A stretch of 64,000 nt of DNA, from NCBI GenBank assembly GCA_031551275.1, contig JAVBNX010000006.1, positions 1 through 64,000 of the forward strand, in the 5' to 3' direction. The stretch is from JAVBMJ01 sp031551275 (lineage in GTDB: Bacteria; Bacteroidota; Bacteroidia; Bacteroidales; Rikenellaceae). Every line of letters begins with the position of its first letter. Within the stretch, counting starts at the first letter, position 1. Of this stretch, positions 25,803-34,136 are shown piece after piece. The notes under the pieces were generated by a model. It saw only the letters and a list, made by a program, of their open reading frames with translations, had not been told where the DNA came from and did not search any database. The translations under genes and the position numbers were made by a program.

Positions 25803-26750
25803 CTAAATTCCGGGGTTATCTTTTAAAAAATTCCTAACGTTCTCGACCACACCCGCGAACAGCCGGGCGGATGACTCCTCGGTCGCCCAGGCGGAGTGGG
25901 GTGCGAGCACCAGTTTATAGGGGTCCTCGACGCCCAGCAAGGGGTTGTCGGGGGTGATCGGCTCGGCGGAAAAAACGTCCGAGGCGGCCCCGGCGATCCG
26001 GTTTTCATTCAGCGCCCGGGCCAGTGCGGCCTCGTTGACGATCCGGCCGCGCGCCATGTTGCAGAGGATCGCGCCGGGCTTCATCATGCAGATCTGTTTG
26101 TAGTCCAGCATGTTGTCCGTCCTGTCGGTCAACGGGGCGTGGATCGAGACCACGTCGGACTCCCTGAGCAGCGTTTCGAGGTCCGTTTGGCGGTAGGGCG
26201 TATCGTGTGCACGGCCGGAGGGGGAGAAGTGGACGACCCGCGCGCCGAACGCCGTGGCGATCTCGGCCACACGCGTCCCGATGCTGCCCAGACCGATGAT
26301 CCCCCAGGTTTTGCCCCGCAGTTCGTGGCTGCCCCGGGCCAGGCAGAAAATACGCCCCGAGGAGGCGTAATCGCCGCTTTTGACGTAATTGTCGTAGAAA
26401 ACCGTGTTGCGCATCAAGGCCAGCACGGCGGCGAAGGTCGCCTCGGCCACCGCGTCGGCTGCGTAACCGGTTACATTGGTAACTTTTACGCCCTGTTTTT
26501 CGGCGGCGTCCATATCCACGTTGTTGGTCCCGGTCGCGGCCACGGCGATCATTTTCAGGCGGGGAAGCTGCTGCAAAACGGCGGCGCTGAAGCGCGTTTT
26601 GTTGGCGATCACGATCTCCGCGTCCCTGCAATGATCAACCGTTTGGGAGGGCTCGGTAAAGTCGTAACAGGTAAGGTTACCGAGGGTTTCCAACGCGGAA
26701 AGGTCAACTCCGCATGCCGTGTAACAATCTGTAAATACAATGTTTGCCAT
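25803..26750 (-). CDS. D-2-hydroxyacid dehydrogenase (hydroxypyruvate reductase-like)
   Basis: NAD-dependent oxidoreductase of 315 residues. The nucleotide loop is GIIGLGSIGTRV, and the catalytic arginine (NMARGRIVNEAAL), glutamate (SAEPITPDNPL) and histidine (LAPHSAWAT) are all present. The overall layout fits glycerate/hydroxypyruvate dehydrogenases. The in vivo substrate is not shown. It is followed by a dgkA-type gene and preceded by tcdA, 16 bases away. Confidence 0.88.
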   Translation of the reverse strand: MANIVFTDCYTACGVDLSALETLGNLTCYDFTEPSQTVDHCRDAEIVIANKTRFSAAVLQQLPRLKMIAVAATGTNNVDMDAAEKQGVKVTNVTGYAADAVAEATFAAVLALMRNTVFYDNYVKSGDYASSGRIFCLARGSHELRGKTWGIIGLGSIGTRVAEIATAFGARVVHFSPSGRAHDTPYRQTDLETLLRESDVVSIHAPLTDRTDNMLDYKQICMMKPGAILCNMARGRIVNEAALARALNENRIAGAASDVFSAEPITPDNPLLGVEDPYKLVLAPHSAWATEESSARLFAGVVENVRNFLKDNPGI

Positions 26751-26766
26751 GGTTTATATCGGGTAT

Positions 26767-27489
26767 TTATTCCATCTCGCCGATTAAAGTGCGGATCGCC
26801 ACCGAGGCGCAGGCGCAGCCGAACACGGCGGGCATGTAGGAGATCGTGCCGACGTTCGATTTTTTGTTCCTCTCCTCGCTTAGGATCATCGAGCCTTCCC
26901 GCACCTCTTCGGGGGAAAAAACGGCCCAGAACCCCTTGCGGATACCCACCTTATGGAGCCTCTTGCGCAACATATGGGCCAAAGGGCAGTGGTGGGTCTT
27001 GGAAATGTCCTTGATCCCGACCTGCGTGGGGTCGGTCTTGGCCCCCGCGCCCATCGAGCTGACCAGCGGGATGCCCCGGTCGAGGCAACCTTTTATCAGG
27101 GCGACCTTGGGGGAAAGGGTGTCGATGGCGTCGACCACAAAGTCGTAAGGGCGGGCGTCCAGAAGCTCGTCCGTCGCCTCGTATGCTATGTATTTTTCAC
27201 TGATATACAATTCGATATCAGGGTTTATATCGCGCAACCGTTGAGCTACGGCCTGCGCCTTGCTGCTGCCGACGGTGGAGTGCAAGGCCGGGAGTTGGCG
27301 GTTGATGTTGGAGGGGCTGACCGCGTCGGGATCTACGATCGTCATCCGGCCCACGCCGCCGCGGCAGATCATCTCGGCCGCCACCGCGCCAACGCCGCCC
27401 AGGCCGACGACCAGCACGGAGCTTCCGCAAAGTTTCCGCAATTTCTCTTTGCCCAGCAAAAGCCCGGTGCGCTCCATCCACTCTTTCAT
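26767..27489 (-). CDS. tcdA: tRNA threonylcarbamoyladenosine dehydratase (TcdA/YgdL)
   Basis: E1-like enzyme that cyclises t6A37 to ct6A with ATP. The 240-residue protein has the GLGGVGAVAAEMI nucleotide loop, VDPDAVSPSNINRQ, and the DAIDTLSPK segment, ending with a conserved cysteine region (AVFGCACAS). The ATG at 27489 (MKEWMERTG) is the normal start; longer frames overlap tatD. It overlaps tatD by 4 bases. With mtaB at the left end, the window holds two enzymes that modify t6A. Confidence 0.92.
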   Translation of the reverse strand: MKEWMERTGLLLGKEKLRKLCGSSVLVVGLGGVGAVAAEMICRGGVGRMTIVDPDAVSPSNINRQLPALHSTVGSSKAQAVAQRLRDINPDIELYISEKYIAYEATDELLDARPYDFVVDAIDTLSPKVALIKGCLDRGIPLVSSMGAGAKTDPTQVGIKDISKTHHCPLAHMLRKRLHKVGIRKGFWAVFSPEEVREGSMILSEERNKKSNVGTISYMPAVFGCACASVAIRTLIGEME

Positions 27490-28160
27490 ACGAAAACCTT
27501 TTGGTAATTGGCCAGTATGCGGGTTTTCAGCGTTTCGAGGTTCGTGCCGAGCAACCCGCAGGCGTATTGGTAGATCTCCTCGATGGGGCATTGCGAATCG
27601 TCGGTCTCGAAAAATATCCGGTCGGGATTGACCGAAAGCAGGGCGTCGCAGGTCTTGGGGGAGTGCATCATCGACTCGCCGAAGGAGAGGCAATACCCTT
27701 TGGCGGCAAGCCGGGCGGCCGCCTGGGGAGAGTTGGTAAAGCCGTGGAACACGACGGCAGGAAGCCTGTAACGGCTTAGTATGGCGATCGTTTGGTCCAG
27801 CGACTTGACGCAATGGAGCACGACGGGCAGTTGGCGGTGCATGGCGATCTCGAGTTGCTGCCTGAAAAGCTGGATCTGGCGGATGGGGTCGTTGTTGCGG
27901 TAAAAGTCGAGCCCGATCTCGCCAATGGCCGACAGGTCAGCCGTTTGCAAATACTGGATTGCGCGGTTGACATCCGCGTCGGACAGGGTTGGTGCGTCCC
28001 AGGGATGGATGCCTGCGGAAAGGCGGCAGGAAGGTAAAGCAGCCAGATAGTCCATGCCGGACAACGTCTTGTCATTAAGGGAAATAGACCGCATGGAAAC
28101 AACCCCGTCCGGGATTTCCTCCGGATCGCGGTGGGTATGTATGTCGATGTATGGAGTCAT
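27486..28160 (-). CDS. TatD family metal-dependent hydrolase
   Basis: Amidohydrolase-fold protein of 224 residues, shorter than the usual 255-265. Metal ligands are IDIHTHRD at the N-terminus, the glutamate in AIGEIGLD, histidines in VLHCVK and VFHGFT, and the aspartate in FETDDS. TatD proteins are 3'-5' exonucleases or D-aminoacyl-tRNA-related hydrolases. It starts the minus-strand unit tatD-tcdA-dehydrogenase-dgk. Confidence 0.88.
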   Translation of the reverse strand: MTPYIDIHTHRDPEEIPDGVVSMRSISLNDKTLSGMDYLAALPSCRLSAGIHPWDAPTLSDADVNRAIQYLQTADLSAIGEIGLDFYRNNDPIRQIQLFRQQLEIAMHRQLPVVLHCVKSLDQTIAILSRYRLPAVVFHGFTNSPQAAARLAAKGYCLSFGESMMHSPKTCDALLSVNPDRIFFETDDSQCPIEEIYQYACGLLGTNLETLKTRILANYQKVFV

Positions 28161-28165
28161 TTACC

Positions 28166-28173
28166 TATCTTTG
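28166..28173 (+). promoter_or_regulatory. Candidate -7 box for hydE
   Basis: TATCTTTG, 26 bases before the GTG start at 28200. Together with this box the GTG is the best start. Confidence 0.55.
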
Positions 28174-28180
28174 CCTGGAA

Positions 28181-28188
28181 CAAAAGTA
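28181..28188 (-). promoter_or_regulatory. Candidate -7 box for tatD
   Basis: TACTTTTG on the minus strand, 20 bases before the tatD ATG. It lies within the 39-base divergent gap, so the hydE and tatD promoters overlap. Confidence 0.5.
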
Positions 28189-28199
28189 CATTTTTTTAA

Positions 28200-29201
28200 G
28201 TGAATTTCAAGGCGGACGAAATAACGGACAGGCTCCGTATGCGGGGTAGGGAAGCGGACGCCCTGCGTGCGCAGGCCCGTGAGCTTGCCGACCTGACCGT
28301 GGGGAGGCCGGTCTACCCCCGGGGATTGATCGAACTCTCCAACATCTGCCGCAAGGATTGCCTCTATTGCGGACTGAGGGTGGGAAACACCTCCGTCGAG
28401 CGGTATATGCTTACCGACAGCGAGGTCCTGCAAGCGGCGGAGCAAGCCCGCAAGCAGGGTTTCGGATCGGTGGTAATCCAATCCGGGGAGATCCAAAGCG
28501 AAGGCTATTCATCACGCATAGAGAACCTTGTAAAAGAGATTAAGCGCTCCGGCATGGCGGTGACGCTCTCGCTCGGCGAACAGAGTGCGGATACCTACCG
28601 GCGCTGGAAGCAGGCCGGGGCCGACCGCTACCTGCTGAGGATCGAGACTTCCGACCGGGATCTTTACAAACGTATCCACCCCGACACGCCGGCACACAGC
28701 TACGAAAAACGCCTGCAAGCCCTGCAGGAGCTGCGCGCGGCTGGTTTCCAGGTCGGGACCGGTGTAATGATCGGACTGCCCGGGCAGAGTGTGGAGAGCC
28801 TTGCGGCGGACCTGTTGTTCATGCGGGCGATCGACGTGGACATGTGCGGCATGGGACCTTATATAGAATGTGCGGAGACGCCGTTGGCCGACGCGCCCGA
28901 ATCATTCCCCGTAAGCGAACGGATCGAACTGACCCTCAATATGATCGCCACCCTGCGACTGATGATGCCTGACATCAACATCGCCGCGACCACCGCCCTG
29001 GACACGCTCCGGCCCGGAGCGCGCGACCGTGCGATCGGATGCGGCGCCAACGTGATCATGCCCAACGTAACGCCGGACGTGTACCGGGACAAATACGCGC
29101 TTTACAAACGTAATTCGCCCCTTGAGACCGCCCTTTGCGGCTATGAGCTGGCCTGCGGGCAGCCGGGGGACCCCCTGCATTGGATCAGGCGCAAGGGATA
29201 A
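28200..29201 (+). CDS. hydE: [FeFe]-hydrogenase H-cluster maturase HydE
   Basis: Radical-SAM enzyme that helps build the dithiomethylamine/diiron part of the H-cluster. The 333-residue protein carries the CxxxCxxC motif in IELSNICRKDCLYCGLR and the family's QSGE (VVIQSGEIQS). A second MCGMGPYIECAETPL segment is the HydE-type end rather than that of BioB or PylB. The start is a GTG at 28200. No hydF, hydG or hydrogenase gene lies within view, although these usually cluster. A hairpin overlaps its stop codon. Confidence 0.92.
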   Translation: MNFKADEITDRLRMRGREADALRAQARELADLTVGRPVYPRGLIELSNICRKDCLYCGLRVGNTSVERYMLTDSEVLQAAEQARKQGFGSVVIQSGEIQSEGYSSRIENLVKEIKRSGMAVTLSLGEQSADTYRRWKQAGADRYLLRIETSDRDLYKRIHPDTPAHSYEKRLQALQELRAAGFQVGTGVMIGLPGQSVESLAADLLFMRAIDVDMCGMGPYIECAETPLADAPESFPVSERIELTLNMIATLRLMMPDINIAATTALDTLRPGARDRAIGCGANVIMPNVTPDVYRDKYALYKRNSPLETALCGYELACGQPGDPLHWIRRKG

Positions 29202-29214
29202 TCCCTGATGCGCC
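29188..29214 (+). terminator. Hairpin over the hydE stop codon
   Basis: GGCGCA plus AGGG pair with CCCT and TGCGCC around an ATAAT loop, with a two-base bulge. It is a strong stem but has no T tract, so terminator function is uncertain. Confidence 0.4.
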
Positions 29215-29260
29215 GCTAAAATCATCTGTTAATCAGATATTTACAAACCATAATGTTTTA

Positions 29261-29278
29261 TTGTGATTTTTTTCACAA
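29261..29278. promoter_or_regulatory. Rex-type operator upstream of nqrA
   Basis: TTGTGATTTTTTTCACAA is a perfect 6+6 inverted repeat with a six-base T spacer. It matches the widely reported Rex consensus TTGTGAA-N4-TTCACAA at all but one base. It is 40 bases upstream of the nqrA -7 box. rex itself is encoded at 24055-24690. A Crp-type site (TGTGA-N6-TCACA) has a similar shape, so a Crp/Fnr protein is the alternative. Confidence 0.65.
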
Positions 29279-29318
29279 AAAAGCGGCTGGAATTGTTAAT
29301 ATTTCCAAAATAATCCCT

Positions 29319-29326
29319 TACATTTG
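29319..29326 (+). promoter_or_regulatory. Candidate -7 box of the nqr operon
   Basis: TACATTTG, 32 bases before the nqrA ATG, with TTG at 29293 as a possible -33 element at somewhat long spacing (23 bases). Confidence 0.6.
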
Positions 29327-29358
29327 CACCGCAAAGGCGTTTTTAATTTTTTTTATAA

Positions 29359-30765
29359 ATGACAAAGACCATCAGACTCAGGCGCGGACTCGACATACAG
29401 CTCGAGGGAGAGGCCCAGCCGCAGATCGTCGATCTTCCTGTAGGGCAGCGTTATGCACTCATTCCCGACGACATGGTCGGTGTGATTCCCAAGCCGCTGG
29501 TAAAAGCCGGGGACGACGTGAAGGCCGGGACACCGCTCTTTTTCGACAAAAACAATCCGGAGCTGCTCTTCACCTCGCCCGTGAGCGGGGTGGTGGAGTC
29601 GATCACGCGCGGAGACAAGCGCAAGATCCTGGATTTCACCGTCAAAGCCGACAAAGAAATCCGGTATGAGGCCTTCTCCGCACCCGACCTGAAAAAAGCG
29701 TCGCACGAAGAGGTGGTCAAGCTGCTGCTCGCCTCGGGACTCTGGCCCATGCTGATCCGGAGGCCTTACGGCGTGATCGCCAAGCCCGATGAGACCCCCA
29801 AGGCGATCTTCGTCTCGGGCTTCGATTCGGCGCCGCTGGCTCCCGACATGGCCTTTGCGCTGCAAGGCGAGCGGGAAAACCTCCAGGCAGGCTTCGACGC
29901 GTTAAAAAAACTGACCGACGGGGCGGTACACCTTAGCCTGCGCGCAGGCAACGGCAAATGCCGTTGCTGCTGCAAAAGCAAGGAGGCCGACAAACCCTCC
30001 AGCGTACTGGAAGGCCTGCAAGGCATTGAATACCACTACTTCAACGGTCCGCACCCCGCAGGCAACGTGGGCGTGCAGATCCACCACATCGACCCCGTCA
30101 ACAAAGGCGAGGCGGTCTGGACCGTCAACATCCAGGACGTGGCGATCATCGGCCGTTTGATGCTGGCCGGCAAAGTCGATATGCGCAAAGTGATCGCATT
30201 GGCCGGATCGGAAGTCATCGACCCCAAATATTACAGGGTGCTGCCCGGCGCACAGATCCGGACCATCGCCCCGGAGAACCGGATCAAGACCCAAGCCGAG
30301 GACGGGACCGTGCGGATCATCAGCGGCAACGTGCTCACGGGCCGCAAAGCCGAAAAGGACGGTTACCTGGGCTTCTACGCCAACATGGTGACCGTAATCC
30401 CCGAGGGCGACCACTTCGAGCTGCTGGGCTGGGCCATGCCGAGGTTCCACCGATTCTCGGTAAGCGGGGGCTACTTATCGTGGCTGACCCCGAAGCGCAA
30501 ATACGCACTCGACACCAACCTGAACGGCGGCGAGAGGGCCTACGTGGTAACGGGCTTGTACGACAAGTACGTGCCGATGGACATCTACCCCATGTACCTG
30601 ATCAAGGCGGCCCTGGCCGGCGACATCGACAAGATGGAGAACCTGGGCATCTACGAGGTAATCGAAGAGGACTTCGCGCTGTGCGAGTTCGTCGATCCGT
30701 CGAAGACCGACATCCAGGAGATCATCCGCGGCGGATTGGACCTGATGCAAAAAGAGTTAGGATAA
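29359..30765 (+). CDS. nqrA: Na+-translocating NADH:quinone reductase subunit A
   Basis: Quinone-binding peripheral subunit of Na+-NQR, which couples NADH oxidation to sodium export. The 468-residue protein starts with the typical IRLRRGLDIQLEG. A RnfC-like barrel-sandwich region comes first, and the GPHPAGNVGVQIHHIDPV segment marks the middle. Residues 201-205 read CRCCC in a short Lys/Cys-rich insertion (GNGKCRCCCKSK) that I do not associate with NqrA and that could be lineage-specific. It opens a six-gene operon with gaps of 1-16 bases. Confidence 0.95.
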   Translation: MTKTIRLRRGLDIQLEGEAQPQIVDLPVGQRYALIPDDMVGVIPKPLVKAGDDVKAGTPLFFDKNNPELLFTSPVSGVVESITRGDKRKILDFTVKADKEIRYEAFSAPDLKKASHEEVVKLLLASGLWPMLIRRPYGVIAKPDETPKAIFVSGFDSAPLAPDMAFALQGERENLQAGFDALKKLTDGAVHLSLRAGNGKCRCCCKSKEADKPSSVLEGLQGIEYHYFNGPHPAGNVGVQIHHIDPVNKGEAVWTVNIQDVAIIGRLMLAGKVDMRKVIALAGSEVIDPKYYRVLPGAQIRTIAPENRIKTQAEDGTVRIISGNVLTGRKAEKDGYLGFYANMVTVIPEGDHFELLGWAMPRFHRFSVSGGYLSWLTPKRKYALDTNLNGGERAYVVTGLYDKYVPMDIYPMYLIKAALAGDIDKMENLGIYEVIEEDFALCEFVDPSKTDIQEIIRGGLDLMQKELG

Positions 30766-30781
30766 AAAAGCACGATATAAA

Positions 30782-32062
30782 ATGAACCAACTGAAAAAAA
30801 TGGCCGAAGACCTGATGCCCGACCTAAGCAGGGTGGGGGTGTTCAGGATGAAGGGCATCCGCCGGATGGTCGACAACATCAAGCCAACCTTTGCCAAGGG
30901 CAAACCCATGGGCTGGCTGCACTCGACGTTCGACGCCTTCGAGACCTTCCTGTTCGTCCCCGATACCGTGACCAAAAAGGGCGCGCACATCCGGGACGCC
31001 AACGACATGAAGCGCACGATGATCCTCGTGGTGCTGGCCCTGGCCCCGGCCCTGCTGTTCGGGATGTACAACACCGGGCTGCAACACTTCCGTATGCTGG
31101 GCCTGGCCGCCGAGACAGGATTTTTCTCCATGTTTTGGTACGGACTGCTCAAGGTGCTGCCCCTGATCCTGGTCTCCTACATCGTGGGGCTGGGCATCGA
31201 GTTCGCCTTCGCGCAGTTCCGCGGACACGAGGTCAACGAGGGCTACCTGGTCACCGGGATGCTGATCCCGCTGATCGTCCCGGCCGACATTCCGCTCTGG
31301 ATGCTGACCTTGGGCGTGGCCTTCTCGGTAATCATCGTCAAGGAGTTCTTCGGGGGGACGGGCATGAACGTCTTTAACCCCGCGCTGATGACCCGCGCGT
31401 TCCTCTTCTTCGCCTACACGCCCTACATCTCGGGCGACAAGGTCTGGGTAAGCGGCATGAGCAAGGCGGGCACGGCCATCGCGGACGGTTTTTCGGGCGC
31501 GACCCCGCTGACCGACATCGGCAGCGCGCTGACCGAAGGGGCGAAGAATGTGGTCTACGGCAACGGCTCGACCCCGCTCGATTGGTTTATCGGCACGATA
31601 CCCGGCTGCGTGGGCGAGACCTCCAAGATCGCCATCCTTTTGGGCGCCATTCTGCTGCTGGTCACAGGCGTGGCGAGCTGGCGGATCATGGTGAGCGTCT
31701 TTGCGGGCGGGTTGGCCATGGGCGCGATCTTCAACGCGATCGGTTTGAACGCCGCGATGGACGTACCGGCTTACTACCACCTGCTTTTGGGCGGATTTGC
31801 CTTCGGGGCCGTCTTTATGGCCACCGACCCGGTCACCGCCTCGCAGACCAACACGGGTAAACTGATCGTGGGCTTCTTAATCGGTGTGATCGCGGTCCTG
31901 GTCCGGGTGGTCAACCCCGGCTACCCCGAGGGGATGATGCTCTCGATCCTGTTCATGAACGCCATGGCTCCTTTGGTCGACCACTACGTGGTGCAGGCCA
32001 ACATCAACCGGCGCCAGAAGCGCGCGCTGAAGGCCGCCAAAGTCAAAACCGTTAACGCCTGA
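30782..32062 (+). CDS. nqrB: Na+-NQR subunit B
   Basis: Multi-helix membrane subunit holding riboflavin and a covalent FMN. At 426 residues it has the FMN-attachment motif SGATPL (DGFSGATPLTDIG), whose threonine would carry the phosphoester-linked flavin. The early AFETFLFVPDTVTK segment and the C-terminal NPGYPEGMMLSILFMN helix fit NqrB. It follows nqrA by 16 bases. Confidence 0.96.
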   Translation: MNQLKKMAEDLMPDLSRVGVFRMKGIRRMVDNIKPTFAKGKPMGWLHSTFDAFETFLFVPDTVTKKGAHIRDANDMKRTMILVVLALAPALLFGMYNTGLQHFRMLGLAAETGFFSMFWYGLLKVLPLILVSYIVGLGIEFAFAQFRGHEVNEGYLVTGMLIPLIVPADIPLWMLTLGVAFSVIIVKEFFGGTGMNVFNPALMTRAFLFFAYTPYISGDKVWVSGMSKAGTAIADGFSGATPLTDIGSALTEGAKNVVYGNGSTPLDWFIGTIPGCVGETSKIAILLGAILLLVTGVASWRIMVSVFAGGLAMGAIFNAIGLNAAMDVPAYYHLLLGGFAFGAVFMATDPVTASQTNTGKLIVGFLIGVIAVLVRVVNPGYPEGMMLSILFMNAMAPLVDHYVVQANINRRQKRALKAAKVKTVNA

Positions 32063-32066
32063 GTCG

Positions 32067-32846
32067 ATGAACAAGAACAGCAATACCTATATTATCCTCT
32101 ACTCGACCGTGATGGTGGTCGTGGTGGCCACGTTGCTGGCCGTCGCCTCGCTCTCCCTGAAGGACAGGCAGGACGCCAACGTGAGGGTCGAAAAAATGGG
32201 CGACATCCTGCGCTCGGTAGGCAAGGCAGCCGACGCAGACAAGGCCAAGGACAAGATCGCCTACATCCAGGAGCAGTACGAAAAGTACATTACCGAGAGC
32301 CTGGCCGTCAACAGCAAAGGCGAGGTGGTGGAGGGCGCCGACGCCTTTACCCTGCTGACCAACCTGAAAGCCGAGTACGACAAACCCTCCGAGGAGCGCG
32401 TGCTGCCCATCTTCGCCAGCAAGGACGACGACGGGACCGTGCGCTACATCATCCCGGTATGGGGTACGGGCCTCTGGGGTCCCATCTGGGGCTACATCGC
32501 CCTGGACGGCGACTGGAACACGATCTCGGGCGTGGTCTTCGACCACAAGGGGGAGACCCCCGGCCTGGGTGCGGAGATCGCTATGCCGCAGTTTACCGAG
32601 CAGTTCAAGAACAAGGAGATCTTCGAGAAAGACAACCTGGTGGGCGTCAAAGTGGTCAAAGGCGGTGCTCCGGCAGGCGACCTTCACGCCGTGGACGCCG
32701 TTTCGGGCGGTACGATTACCAGCCGGGGCGTCGAAAACATGCTCAAAGGCTGCCTGGCCGACTACAAGGCCTACATCGACATCCAAAGGGCCGCGCTGAT
32801 CGCCGCACCGGCGCAGGAAGAGGCTATTGACCCCGTAATAGAGTAA
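32067..32846 (+). CDS. nqrC: Na+-NQR subunit C
   Basis: Membrane-anchored subunit with a periplasmic domain carrying covalent FMN. The 259-residue protein has one N-terminal helix (YIILYSTVMVVVVATLLAV). The flavin attachment site reads AVSGGTITSRGV, with SGGT in place of the more usual SGAT; the threonine is present. PVWGTGLWGPIWGYIAL matches the family. The gap to nqrB is 4 bases. Confidence 0.95.
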   Translation: MNKNSNTYIILYSTVMVVVVATLLAVASLSLKDRQDANVRVEKMGDILRSVGKAADADKAKDKIAYIQEQYEKYITESLAVNSKGEVVEGADAFTLLTNLKAEYDKPSEERVLPIFASKDDDGTVRYIIPVWGTGLWGPIWGYIALDGDWNTISGVVFDHKGETPGLGAEIAMPQFTEQFKNKEIFEKDNLVGVKVVKGGAPAGDLHAVDAVSGGTITSRGVENMLKGCLADYKAYIDIQRAALIAAPAQEEAIDPVIE

Positions 32847-32850
32847 GGTT

Positions 32851-33510
32851 ATGAGCGATACCAAAGAAAAAGAGCCGTTATTTTCGACTAAGGTCCTGGG
32901 GTACTTAACCTCCCCGTTTAATCAGAGCAACCCCATCACGGTACAGATCCTGGGGATTTGCTCGGCCCTGGCCGTGACGGCCAAACTCAAACCCGCCTTT
33001 GTGATGGCGTTGTCGGTGATCGCTGTGACAGGGATGGCGAACTTCATCCTCTCGCTGCTGCGCAACACCATCCCCTCGCGCATCCGCATCATCGTGCAGC
33101 TGACCGTGGTGGCCGCGCTGGTGATCCTGGTCAACGAGGTGCTCAAGGCCTATGTCTACGACGTGTCCAAGCAACTCTCCGTCTTCGTGGGGCTGATCAT
33201 TACCAACTGCATCATCATGGGCCGCATCGAGGCCTTCGCCCTGGGCAACAAGCCCTGGCCCTCGTTGATCGACGGGATCGGCAACGGCATCGGCTACGGG
33301 ATCATCCTGATGACCCTGGGGGTTGTGCGCGAGATATTCGGTTCGGGCACCCTGTGGGGCTACCGGATCATTCCCGAGGCGTGGTATGTGGCCAACGGCG
33401 GCTTCTACGAGAACAACAGCTTTATCATCCTGCCGCCCATGGCGCTGATCCTGGTGGGCCTAATCATCTATTTCCACCGCAGCCGCAACCGCTCGCTGAT
33501 CGAAAAATAG
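32851..33510 (+). CDS. nqrD: Na+-NQR subunit D
   Basis: Membrane subunit of about six helices, 219 residues, homologous to NqrE/RnfE. Two cysteines, in QILGICSALAVTAK and IITNCIIMGRIEAFA, are positioned as the pair proposed to hold an iron-sulfur centre between NqrD and NqrE. It begins 4 bases after nqrC. Confidence 0.95.
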   Translation: MSDTKEKEPLFSTKVLGYLTSPFNQSNPITVQILGICSALAVTAKLKPAFVMALSVIAVTGMANFILSLLRNTIPSRIRIIVQLTVVAALVILVNEVLKAYVYDVSKQLSVFVGLIITNCIIMGRIEAFALGNKPWPSLIDGIGNGIGYGIILMTLGVVREIFGSGTLWGYRIIPEAWYVANGGFYENNSFIILPPMALILVGLIIYFHRSRNRSLIEK

Positions 33511-33517
33511 CCTAAGC

Positions 33518-34135
33518 ATGGAGACAATTCTTAATATATTCGTCAAGTCGATCTTTATCGACAACATGATCTTCTCGTTCTTCCTCGGGATGTGTTCCTA
33601 CATCGCCGTGAGCAAGAGCGTCAAGACGGCCATGGGCCTGGGCATCGCGGTCATCTTCGTTATGGTCGCCACCGTGCCTTTGAACTGGCTGCTGAACGAG
33701 TACATGCTCAAACCCGGCGCGCTGGCCTGGCTGAGCCCCAAACTGGCGGACCTGAGCCTCGAATTTTTGAGCTTCCTGGTCTTTATCGCCGTGGTGGCCT
33801 CCTTTACCCAGTTGGTGGAAATGTTCGTCGAGAAGTTCGCACCCACCCTCTACAACCAACTGGGTATTTTCCTGCCGCTGATCGCCGTGAACTGCGCCAT
33901 CCTGGGGGGCTCGCTCTTTATGCAGGAACGGGACTACGCCAACATCGGCGAGGCGACCGCCTTCGGGTTGGGCTCCGGGATCGGTTGGTGGCTGGCTATC
34001 ATCATGCTGGCGGCTATCCGCGAGAGGATCAGCTATTCGCAGATCCCCGCCCCGCTGAAGGGCGCAGGCATCACCTTTATATTAACCGGTCTGATGGGCA
34101 TCGCCTTTATGACCTTCTTAGGCATCCAACTCTAA
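33518..34135 (+). CDS. nqrE: Na+-NQR subunit E
   Basis: Membrane subunit of 205 residues, with inverted topology relative to NqrD. Cysteines occur in LGMCSYIAVSKS and AVNCAILGGSLFM, the counterparts of those in NqrD. The gap to nqrD is 7 bases and nqrF starts 1 base after its stop. Confidence 0.95.
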   Translation: METILNIFVKSIFIDNMIFSFFLGMCSYIAVSKSVKTAMGLGIAVIFVMVATVPLNWLLNEYMLKPGALAWLSPKLADLSLEFLSFLVFIAVVASFTQLVEMFVEKFAPTLYNQLGIFLPLIAVNCAILGGSLFMQERDYANIGEATAFGLGSGIGWWLAIIMLAAIRERISYSQIPAPLKGAGITFILTGLMGIAFMTFLGIQL

Positions 34136-34136
34136 T

